10,230 nt of DNA from Clostridia bacterium (GTDB lineage Bacteria; UBA6262; WVXT01). The stretch spans positions 1 to 10,230 of the forward strand of contig DAOVHK010000049.1 of NCBI GenBank assembly GCA_030671905.1, read 5' to 3'. The translations under genes and the position numbers were made by a program. The notes beneath the pieces were generated by a model. The model saw only the letters and a program-made list of their open reading frames with translations. It was not told the DNA's origin and did not search any database. Positions 1 through 5,591 of this stretch are shown here, in pieces (position 1 is the stretch's first letter; each line of letters begins with the position of its first letter).

Positions 1-102
1 AAGAAGAAGAAAAATGCAGACTATGTAATTAATGGTGATTTGGATTCTACCAGTTTACGAAAGCAGGTGGAATCAGTCTATAAAGAGCTAATTAGTTTAT
101 GA
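1..102 (+). CDS. coaE: Dephospho-CoA kinase, C-terminal end only (partial)
   Basis: The first 34 codons of the window are an open frame ending at TGA 100-102. The translation includes NADYVINGDLDSTSLRKQVE and ends shortly after in a short helix. This matches the usual tail of dephospho-CoA kinase, where an ADYVI strand is followed by a short Asn/Asp/Gly/Ser turn and an amphipathic helix with the LRKQVE pattern. The enzyme phosphorylates the 3' hydroxyl of dephospho-CoA, the last step of coenzyme A synthesis. The P-loop and the rest of the protein lie upstream of the window, so the call rests on the tail alone. The 55-base gap to the next gene shows no terminator. Other P-loop kinases with similar tails cannot be fully excluded. 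Confidence 0.7.
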   Translation, partial: KKKKNADYVINGDLDSTSLRKQVESVYKELISL

Positions 103-157
103 TTGTAGATCTGCGTTGTAGAGGCGACATGAGAAAACAGACTAAGGAATTTATAAA

Positions 158-1720
158 ATGGAAATAAAAAGTAAAAAATACTGGTTAACATTTCTTGCCT
201 TAAGTGTTTTTTCCGGTTTTCTAATTCGCTTTATTTTCTTATTACATATTCCCATGATTGAAACCGATGGAGTATTTTATGCAACACTGGGAAGGAAATT
301 GGTTTCTCTCCATCCCTGGGAAGGAATAGATGCTTATTGGCCTCCCTTTTATCCCGTTTTAATTGGGCTTTCTTCTTTTATATTTAAAGATTTAGAATTT
401 TCAGGAAGGATAGTTTCAGCAATAATAGGCTCTATTTTAATAATTCCAGCATTTTTTTTAATCCGTGAAATCTTTCAGGAAAAAGTTGCCAAACTTTCGG
501 TTATCCTGATGATTTTTCATCCCCGACTGGTGATTTCTTCTCAGCAGGTATTAACTGAAATCACTTATGCTTTTTTAGTAGTCACAGGAATTTTTACAGG
601 ATTGATCGCTTTCAAAAAAAAGAAAATATGGCTTTTCTTACTGGCTGGTCTTATCTTTGGTCTCTCCTATCTTACCAGACCAGAAGGATTTTTAATTTAT
701 ATTTTGATGGCATTGTGGATACTATTTTTTCCTCAATTGTTTTTGAAGAATAACCAGACTAAAAATAAAAGAGGTTTAATATTCCTTACTTTTAGTTTAG
801 GCTTTTTTATATTTGCGCTGCCCTACCTTTTTTTTGTCAAGAAAGAATTGGGATATTGGGCGATTAGTGAAAAAAGCAGCTATAATTTTTACGCCTCTTT
901 TCGGTCGGAATACCAAAAATATGGATTAGCGCCCGTCCATCCTCAAACTAGCCATCAGGAAAGTAAGGAAATAGCAATAAAATCGGATAAATTTAATTAT
1001 AAACCGTTTTCTTTCGCTCTCCATCATCCCTGGACTATCGGGAAAAAAGCAACGAAAAATATTTTACGCAACCTCTTTGACAGAATACCAAGCAGTTTGA
1101 CCTATAATTTTGCTCTGGTTTTGCTTTTCGGTATATTCTTAAAAAGAAGGGGAATACCCCGCAAAAAGGAAGAAATTTTTCTCTGCTCTTTCGTGAGTTT
1201 AGCAATTTTACAATATTCTTTGTTTACTATCCATAACCGATTTTTCATATTTTTACTTCCTCTCCTAATTGCCTGGACAGTTGTTGGATTCCTTGAATTG
1301 GAAGGGATTATAGGAAGAAAATGGGGAAATTATGTTTTTCTTTTTCTGGTTTTGCCATCGATTTTTTATTTTTCTTATAAATCAATGACCAAAAAATATG
1401 ATTTGGAGCATAAGAAAGCAGGAATCTGGCTGAAAAATAATACAGAGAAATTTTCTGTGATTATGTCCAGAAAACCGTATGCAGCCTTTTATTCAGGAAA
1501 CCTCATTGCTTCTATTCCTGAGGGCTCTTATAAACAGGTAACTATCTATGCAAAAGAGCGTAAGGCAGATTATCTGGTGATAGACGAACGATACATTCCT
1601 ACACGAAGACCAGAGTTAAAGTTTTTGCTTAATGCTTATTCTCTTCCCAAAGAACTGGAAATGGTCTATCAGGGAAAATATGAGGGGAAAAGAATAATAA
1701 TCTATAGATGGCTTCTTTAA
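158..1720 (+). CDS. Polytopic membrane glycosyltransferase, GT39/ArnT-like family
   Basis: This 520-residue integral membrane protein probably transfers a sugar from a polyprenyl-phosphate donor to a lipid, glycan or protein on the outer face of the inner membrane. About ten hydrophobic segments are visible, near residues 9-28, 83-103, 112-121, 136-152, 157-175, 178-196, 206-227, 314-328, 340-355, 361-380 and 390-406. A soluble tail follows from about residue 410. The first outside loop holds the acidic ETDGVFY motif (residues 35-41), where this superfamily keeps its catalytic Asp/Glu, followed by YWPPFYP (60-66). YLTRPEGFL (171-179) is the usual RPEG motif, and IHNRFFIFLLP (357-367) resembles the conserved Arg before a late helix. 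The start at 158 is preceded by AAGGA at 144-148. Donor and acceptor cannot be told from sequence, and no other cell-envelope genes are adjacent. Confidence 0.82.
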   Translation: MEIKSKKYWLTFLALSVFSGFLIRFIFLLHIPMIETDGVFYATLGRKLVSLHPWEGIDAYWPPFYPVLIGLSSFIFKDLEFSGRIVSAIIGSILIIPAFFLIREIFQEKVAKLSVILMIFHPRLVISSQQVLTEITYAFLVVTGIFTGLIAFKKKKIWLFLLAGLIFGLSYLTRPEGFLIYILMALWILFFPQLFLKNNQTKNKRGLIFLTFSLGFFIFALPYLFFVKKELGYWAISEKSSYNFYASFRSEYQKYGLAPVHPQTSHQESKEIAIKSDKFNYKPFSFALHHPWTIGKKATKNILRNLFDRIPSSLTYNFALVLLFGIFLKRRGIPRKKEEIFLCSFVSLAILQYSLFTIHNRFFIFLLPLLIAWTVVGFLELEGIIGRKWGNYVFLFLVLPSIFYFSYKSMTKKYDLEHKKAGIWLKNNTEKFSVIMSRKPYAAFYSGNLIASIPEGSYKQVTIYAKERKADYLVIDERYIPTRRPELKFLLNAYSLPKELEMVYQGKYEGKRIIIYRWLL

Positions 1721-1753
1721 ACCCGGAACCATTACCTAACCAATAATTCTTAC

Positions 1754-1782
1754 TTCACTTTTGGCAATATTTAAGATATAAT
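1754..1782 (+). promoter_or_regulatory. Probable sigma-70 promoter for the SnoaL-like gene
   Basis: TTCACT at 1754-1759 (4 of 6 to TTGACA) and TATAAT at 1777-1782 (6 of 6) are separated by 17 bases. This would start transcription near 1789 and leave a leader of roughly 105 bases before the gene at 1896. The leader holds the strong ribosome-binding sequence at 1827 and the hairpin at 1852-1871. No transcription data are available. Confidence 0.55.
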
Positions 1783-1826
1783 CTAACCTCGGTTTTGTAA
1801 AGCGAAACGGACGCAAATACAAAGAG

Positions 1827-1868
1827 AGGAGGTGAAACAAAATCAAGAACGGATTCAGCATGCGCTGA
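1827..1868 (+). promoter_or_regulatory. Perfect anti-SD match leading into a short ORF without an AUG start
   Basis: AGGAGGTGA at 1827-1835 is a full nine-base complement of the 16S rRNA 3' end. At the normal distance there is no ATG, GTG or TTG, only ATC at 1842-1844. Reading from that ATC gives eight codons (I/M K N G F S M R) and TGA at 1866-1868, a stop that lies in the 3' arm of the hairpin at 1852-1871. The next ribosome-binding site, AAGGAG 1883-1888, serves the gene at 1896. The two sites share the GGAG-(G/A)-TGAAACA pattern. It may be a leader peptide with a rare start, or the remnant of an older gene start whose ATG became ATC. Confidence 0.4.
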
Positions 1869-1878
1869 ATCACACATC
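1850..1878 (+). repeat. Small hairpin element, copy 1
   Basis: GATTCAGC (1852-1859) and GCTGAATC (1864-1871) form a perfect 8-bp stem around the loop ATGC. The shared sequence runs on through CACACATC to 1878. A near-identical element lies at 2598-2627. The two align over 29-30 bases with one inserted base and a T-A to C-G exchange at the third pair of the stem. The element sits 17 bases before the start codon at 1896, so it could act on translation, but it may instead be a dispersed repeat. Confidence 0.7.
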
Positions 1879-1895
1879 AAACAAGGAGATGAAAC

Positions 1896-2408
1896 ATGCG
1901 TAAAATTGGACAAATCTTCAAGATTTTAATCCCTGTCATTGCCGTAGCTGTTTTAGTGGTATTTATGATTGGAGCAGGGAAACAGAAAAGGGCAAAAGAA
2001 AAATTCCTGGCCGTGGCCGACCGGGTCTATGAAGCCTGGAACACGGGCAATGCGGACCTATTGGACGTTTACGCTCCGGACTGTGTCTTCCACGCCCCTC
2101 CCGATCCGGATCTTGAAGGCCTCGAGGCCTACAAACAATTCTTCGCAGCCGTCCTGAGCGCCTACCCCGACTTTCAACTCACGATGGACGAGGCAATCTT
2201 CGAAGGGGACATAGGTCTTACACGGTGGACCTGGCGGGGCACACACACAGGTGAGTTTATGGGAATCCCGCCTACCGGCAAGCAGGTGGTAGTAACGGGA
2301 TGCACCATAACTCAAGGGGTGACCGGCAAAATCGTCGAACAGTGGCAGTATAAGGATGCCCTGGGTCTGATGCTGCAGCTCGGATTTAAGTTGGTTCCTG
2401 CGAAGTAG
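1896..2408 (+). CDS. Membrane-anchored SnoaL-like (NTF2-fold, ester/polyketide cyclase family) protein
   Basis: This 170-residue protein has an N-terminal hydrophobic helix (about residues 9-27) after a short basic start, then a SnoaL-like domain from about 36 to 165. Visible family features are the helix EKFLAVADRVYEAWNTGNAD, the following YAPDCVFHAP, the GLEAYKQFFAAVLSAYPD segment, RWTWRGTHTGEFMGIPPTGK and a closing KIVEQWQYKD strand leading to LGLMLQLGF. The family has an alpha+beta barrel with an open cavity. Some members close polyketide rings, but most are of unknown substrate. Typical members are soluble and about 130-150 residues long, so the membrane anchor is unusual. AAGGAG at 1883-1888 supports the start. 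The first 25 or so codons are AT-rich like the neighbours, whereas the domain is GC-rich: hand counts give 36 of 60 at 2041-2100 and 35 of 60 at 2101-2160, against 19 of 60 at 181-240. Horizontal acquisition is likely, and the biochemical role is unknown. Confidence 0.85.
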   Translation: MRKIGQIFKILIPVIAVAVLVVFMIGAGKQKRAKEKFLAVADRVYEAWNTGNADLLDVYAPDCVFHAPPDPDLEGLEAYKQFFAAVLSAYPDFQLTMDEAIFEGDIGLTRWTWRGTHTGEFMGIPPTGKQVVVTGCTITQGVTGKIVEQWQYKDALGLMLQLGFKLVPAK

Positions 2409-2491
2409 CACGGCGGGAAATAATTCCTGTAAGCCACTCTTCCGTTGAGTAAGCAAGGGATGGTAAAAGCTGGTTGCCACACGGTCTAACA

Positions 2492-2559
2492 TGGGGTTGC
2501 CGAGTTCGCTGGGCTCCGTCCAAACTACCTCTTTTCGGCCGGCGACTTCGGCAACCCCG
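2492..2559 (+). repeat. Long imperfect inverted repeat / stable hairpin
   Basis: Positions 2492-2512 pair with 2539-2559 with a single mismatch (2505/2546), and with wobbles at 2492/2559, 2504/2547 and 2510/2541, around a loop of 26 bases. The outer arms GGGGTTGCCGA (2493-2503) and TCGGCAACCCC (2548-2558) are exact complements. No T-run follows, so it is not a standard intrinsic terminator. Short outer boxes TCTAA (2485-2489) and TTAGA (2566-2570) are also complementary, giving a two-part layout that resembles an integron attC site, though imperfectly. Confidence 0.75.
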
Positions 2560-2597
2560 GAAGTATTAGAAGAGACGTTGGCATTTAGCAATACCAG

Positions 2598-2627
2598 CGG
2601 ACTCAGACATGCGCTGAGTCACACATC
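2598..2627 (+). repeat. Small hairpin element, copy 2
   Basis: GACTCAG (2600-2606) and CTGAGTC (2614-2620) form a 7-bp stem around ACATGCG, followed by ACACATC. It is the direct-orientation partner of the element at 1850-1878. The C2602-G2618 pair replaces the T1854-A1869 pair, which keeps the stem. It marks the point where base composition falls back to the AT-rich background. Confidence 0.7.
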
Positions 2628-2809
2628 TTCTTTAATCATAAGTTTGATTATCGGAATAATTATGGGTATTCTATTTCCGTTTTTTCCAGCCGAGAAAAAA
2701 TTCTTAATTACTTGCTTCACAAAACTTCTTACTCCACACAAAAAACTATTGCAAAAGATAAGTATTTATGATAAACTTTACAAACAAACGTTAAACAGAA
2801 AGGATTTTA

Positions 2810-4345
2810 ATGCTTTCCATTGGATTGAGCAGTGCAGTTTTAGGAATTGAGGCTTATCCTGTAGAGGTGGAAGTAGATATCTCTTCCGGACTTCCCCATT
2901 TCTCTACGGTCGGTCTTCCGGATACGGCGATCAAGGAGAGTAAGAACAGAGTCCTGGCGGCGATTAAGAATTCTGGATACGAATTTTCTATGAAGAGGAT
3001 TACGGTCAATTTGGCTCCAGCGGCAGTAAAAAAGGAGGGTGCTGCTTTTGATTTGTCCATTGCCTTAGGAATTTTAGCTGCTAATGGTCAGTTATCCCAG
3101 GATAGGCTACAGAAGTATATAGTTCTGGGAGAACTATCGTTGGATGGTAGTGTGCGTAAAGTCAAAGGTACCTTGCCCATTGCCCTGGCGGCAAGAGAGG
3201 CTGGTGTAGATGGTCTAATTATTCCTGAAGGGAATAGAAAAGAAGCCTCAGTGGTGAAAGGTTTAAATGTTTTCCCGGTTAGAAATTTGAAAGAGACAGT
3301 AGATTTTTTGAATGGAAGAGATGAGCTTTCTTCCTTTTCTATAGATTTGGAAGAGGAATTTGAAGATAGGCGTAATTATGAGACAGATTTTGCCGACGTT
3401 AAAGGTCAGGAATATGCCAAGCGAGCCCTGGAAGTTGCTGCCAGTGGGGGACATAACATACTTCTCATTGGCCCGCCTGGGTCTGGAAAAACCATGCTGG
3501 CTAAGAGGTTGCCATCCATTTTGCCTACAATAACCTTAGATGAGGCATTGGAGACCACAAAAATTCACAGTGTCATTGGTCTAATCTCTTCAAGGTCGGC
3601 AATTGTAGGTACCAGGCCTTTTCGTTCTCCACACCATACCATCTCTGATGTGGCATTGATAGGAGGCGGTTCTTTTCCCAGGCCTGGCGAGGTTAGCTTA
3701 GCCCATAACGGGGTCCTCTTTCTGGATGAGTTTCCTGAATTTCACCGCAATGTTTTGGAAGTTTTGCGTCAGCCCATTGAGGATGGTGTGGTGACTATTG
3801 TCCGTGTAAGCACAGCTTTAACTTATCCTGCCAAGTTTATGCTGGCTGCAGCTATGAATCCCTGTCCTTGCGGGTTTTACGGCGATTCACAGAGAGAATG
3901 CACCTGCACTCCTTTTCAAATCCAGAAATATCGAGCTAAAATCTCAGGACCGCTCCTTGACCGAATCGATATGCATATTGAAGTGCCACCAGTTAAATAC
4001 CAGGAGTTAACAGTAGATACGGATGGGGAATCTTCATTGACAATTCGTACCCGAGTTCAGAGGGCGAGAGATATACAGAAGGAAAGATTTAAAAAATTTA
4101 AATCGGTCTATTGTAATGCTCATATGGAGGCTAAATATATAAGGAAGTATTGTATTCTGGAAAAAGAAGCGGAGAAGTTATTGAAAGATGCAATTGAGCG
4201 TTTGGGACTTTCAGCCCGGGCATATGACCGCATTCTTAAAGTCTCCCGGACAATTGCAGATTTAGAAGCAAAGGAGGAGATTAGTTCCCACCACATTGCT
4301 GAGGCTATCCAGTATAGGAGTCTGGATAGGAATCTATGGATGTAA
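2810..4345 (+). CDS. comM: ComM / YifB family AAA+ ATPase (Mg-chelatase-like)
   Basis: This 511-residue protein is full length for ComM, a hexameric AAA+ helicase that drives branch migration of incoming single-stranded DNA in natural transformation. The family is also widespread in bacteria not known to be competent. The N-terminus (LGIEAYPVEVEVDISSGLP, then FSTVGLPDTAIKES) is the typical ChlI/Lon-like domain, to about residue 170. The AAA+ core has Walker A GPPGSGKT at 221-228, the FRSPHHTISDVALIGGG stretch at about residues 270-286, and Walker B VLFLDE at 302-307. MNPCPCG with the later CTC pair (cysteines from 352 on) and SGPLLDRID follow. A helical Mg-chelatase C-terminal domain with LSARAYDRILKVSRTIADLE closes the protein. 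AAGGA at 2800-2804 supports the start. The LysM gene follows after 42 bases, probably in the same transcript. Confidence 0.93.
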   Translation: MLSIGLSSAVLGIEAYPVEVEVDISSGLPHFSTVGLPDTAIKESKNRVLAAIKNSGYEFSMKRITVNLAPAAVKKEGAAFDLSIALGILAANGQLSQDRLQKYIVLGELSLDGSVRKVKGTLPIALAAREAGVDGLIIPEGNRKEASVVKGLNVFPVRNLKETVDFLNGRDELSSFSIDLEEEFEDRRNYETDFADVKGQEYAKRALEVAASGGHNILLIGPPGSGKTMLAKRLPSILPTITLDEALETTKIHSVIGLISSRSAIVGTRPFRSPHHTISDVALIGGGSFPRPGEVSLAHNGVLFLDEFPEFHRNVLEVLRQPIEDGVVTIVRVSTALTYPAKFMLAAAMNPCPCGFYGDSQRECTCTPFQIQKYRAKISGPLLDRIDMHIEVPPVKYQELTVDTDGESSLTIRTRVQRARDIQKERFKKFKSVYCNAHMEAKYIRKYCILEKEAEKLLKDAIERLGLSARAYDRILKVSRTIADLEAKEEISSHHIAEAIQYRSLDRNLWM

Positions 4346-4387
4346 TTTTAGGTGTGTAAATCCATAAAGTTATGGAAAGGAGAAAAA

Positions 4388-5311
4388 ATGAAAAGGGGAA
4401 TTTTTATTTTTCTGTTCTGTGGTCTATTAACTTTCAGTATCTTTTTTGCCCAAGCTCAGGAGGAAGATGTGGAAGCTTTGCCTCCTGAACCTTTAGGAGT
4501 AGAGATTCCTGCGTTTGAAGCTGAAGTGGAAGAGGAAGAAGAGGAAGCTTTGCCTTCGGAACCTTCTGAAGAAGAGATTATTTTTGAGGCGGAAGAAGAA
4601 CCCGTCGAGCCGAGCGAAGTCCCCGCTGAGGAGGTTGCAGTTGAGGAGCCTCGAGAAAAGGTGGAGGAGGCTGTAACTGAGAGAAGAGTTCTTCCCCAAG
4701 AAGATATTTCTGAAGGAATAGAACTTGTGCTTAAAGCTTACGAGGTAGAGAGAGGGGATTGTCTTCACGAAATCGCTAACCGGTATTACGAAGATCCTTC
4801 TTTGTGGAGAGAGATATGGGCGTATAATAAATATATAAAGGATCCCCATTGGATTTTTCCTGGTGATGACCTGGTAATTCCCACTCATCAAAAAGCGGAA
4901 GTATCGGAAGAGATGCCCCAGGGGGAGCTGGTAGTAAAATTAGAAGAGGTTAAGCCAGGATTCGAATATGAAAGAGATGTTTTTATTGCTCCCTTAGATT
5001 TTGAATTTGATGGATATATTGCCGGAACAAAAGAGAATAAATTCATGACAGCATATGGAGATGTAGTATTCATCGATCTGGGGAAAAATCAGCAAGTTAA
5101 GCCAAAGACAAGGTTTATAATCTATCGAGAAGGGGAAGAGGTTATCCATCCCATAACCGGCGAAATTCTGGGAATAATCATTGAGAAGATTGGTGTATTG
5201 GAAGTTACATCAGACATTCAAGAAGATAGTTCAACCGCAGTTATAAGAGATAGCCGGAAACCGATAGAGATCGGTGACCCTATTAAATTGCAAAAGAAGA
5301 GAGAAGAGTAA
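4388..5311 (+). CDS. Secreted LysM-domain protein with acidic duplicated linker
   Basis: The preferred start is ATG 4388, with AAAGGAG at 4376-4382. A GTG at 4352 in the same frame has no good ribosome-binding site and would spoil the signal peptide. The 307-residue product begins MKRGIFIFLFCGLLTFSIFF and has a likely cleavage after AQA, so it should be exported. Residues 22-115 are very rich in Glu, Pro and Val and contain a 24-residue internal repeat (EALP(P/S)EP...FEAE). The LysM domain spans about 117-165 (YEVERGDCLHEIANRYYEDPSLWREIWAYNK followed by IFPGDDLVIP) and would bind peptidoglycan glycan. The C-terminal part, about 190-305, is beta-rich with GYIAG, GDVVFIDLGKN and HPITGEILG segments. 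It resembles the tail of other LysM cell-wall proteins without a catalytic motif I can name. A structural or adaptor role at the cell wall is inferred. Confidence 0.83.
   Translation: MKRGIFIFLFCGLLTFSIFFAQAQEEDVEALPPEPLGVEIPAFEAEVEEEEEEALPSEPSEEEIIFEAEEEPVEPSEVPAEEVAVEEPREKVEEAVTERRVLPQEDISEGIELVLKAYEVERGDCLHEIANRYYEDPSLWREIWAYNKYIKDPHWIFPGDDLVIPTHQKAEVSEEMPQGELVVKLEEVKPGFEYERDVFIAPLDFEFDGYIAGTKENKFMTAYGDVVFIDLGKNQQVKPKTRFIIYREGEEVIHPITGEILGIIIEKIGVLEVTSDIQEDSSTAVIRDSRKPIEIGDPIKLQKKREE
4472..4603 (+). repeat. In-frame tandem duplication inside the LysM protein linker
   Basis: The segment from GAAGCTTTGCCT at 4472 recurs from GAAGCTTTGCCT at 4544, a 72-base (24-codon) period. Both copies encode EALP-(P/S)-EP, then an E-I, then FEAE. 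The second copy is diverged and slightly shorter. It lies in the disordered acidic linker between signal peptide and LysM domain. Confidence 0.65.
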
Positions 5312-5517
5312 GAAACTAAAGGATGATAAAGCAGAATAAAAATAGGCAGGAAAAATTTACTCACACTGCTCCATGTCCACGTCATGGTCTCTTGTTATCA
5401 TGAGATTCTATGTTAGTGCCCGCCGAATTCTTTCATTCATTCCATGTTTTCACTCTCTTTTGCATAAACAGACAATTGGTAGTGTAGGGCTACACTACAC
5501 TCTTTTGAGGGGATTGC
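5312..5517. other. Gap between the LysM gene and the dprA promoter
   Basis: No credible ORF, tRNA or intrinsic terminator was seen. Weak local pairings exist: CCATG 5371-5375 with CATGG 5383-5387, TCTC 5388-5391 with GAGA 5402-5405, and CACT 5364-5367 with AGTG 5415-5418. They nest into a small three-stem shape, but each stem is only 4-5 bp. The clear feature is the inverted repeat at 5479-5498. Confidence 0.4.
5479..5498. promoter_or_regulatory. Perfect inverted repeat, candidate operator upstream of dprA
   Basis: GTAGTGTAG (5479-5487) and CTACACTAC (5490-5498) are exact complements separated by GG. The dyad centre lies about 30 bases before the -35 box of the promoter at 5518-5547, a usual place for an activator or an upstream repressor site. 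No regulator gene is adjacent and I cannot name the protein. A hairpin function is possible, but this DNA lies upstream of the predicted transcript start. Confidence 0.55.
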
Positions 5518-5547
5518 TTGACATATGACTGGGATTTTGTATATAAT
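5518..5547 (+). promoter_or_regulatory. Strong consensus sigma-70 promoter for the dprA operon
   Basis: TTGACA at 5518-5523 and TATAAT at 5542-5547 are both perfect, with an 18-base spacer. Transcription would begin near 5554, giving a leader of about 38 bases before dprA. It is the best promoter in the window and probably serves dprA, the small ORF, topA, xerC and the UBA-like gene, since no terminator-like structure separates them. Confidence 0.8.
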
Positions 5548-5591
5548 ACTATGCTTTGTGCCAAAAAACTTTATTTTCGTAGAGGAAAGAA

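Larger units (their letters stand above)
2409..2809. other. 401-base gap: structured GC-rich part, then AT-rich leader of comM
   Basis: The first part, to about 2627, is still GC-rich like the SnoaL-like gene. It holds the long hairpin at 2492-2559 and the second small hairpin at 2598-2627. GGTTGCC also occurs as a direct repeat at 2472-2478 and 2495-2501. From 2628 the sequence turns AT-rich and resembles ordinary host intergenic DNA. A weak promoter candidate for comM is TTGCAA 2749-2754 with TAAACT 2772-2777 (17-base spacer, 4 of 6 matches each). A 119-codon frame at 2491-2850 crosses this gap and runs into comM, but it has no ribosome-binding site and no family I recognise. Confidence 0.5.

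Noticed and set aside
1720..1790. Additional RYYYAAC heptamers (1734-1740, 1781-1787) as upstream cassette boundaries
   Set aside because: No matching GTTRRRY box or inner stem lies nearby, and the second overlaps the TATAAT box. Such heptamers occur about once per kilobase by chance.
2117..2130. Perfect 14-bp palindrome AGGCCTCGAGGCCT
   Set aside because: It lies inside well-conserved SnoaL-like coding sequence (EGLEAY) and has no partner or repeat elsewhere in the window, so it is probably chance in GC-rich codons.
2058..2591. 177-codon antisense frame over the SnoaL-like gene
   Set aside because: It is a shadow of GC-rich coding DNA, with no ribosome-binding site and a translation of low-complexity character. 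The sense frame has a clear family.
2491..2850. 119-codon + strand frame with a hydrophobic stretch, crossing the gap and the comM start
   Set aside because: It has no ribosome-binding site, starts inside the long hairpin, runs through the repeat element and overlaps comM. The hydrophobic stretch comes from AT-rich intergenic DNA, and no family is recognisable.
4352..4387. Upstream GTG start for the LysM protein
   Set aside because: It has no SD at proper distance, and it would put charged residues before a clean signal peptide. ATG 4388 has AAAGGAG five bases upstream.
5364..5418. Three nested weak stems that could be a small RNA
   Set aside because: Each stem is only 4-5 bp, with no promoter or T-run attached. 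This much pairing is expected by chance.
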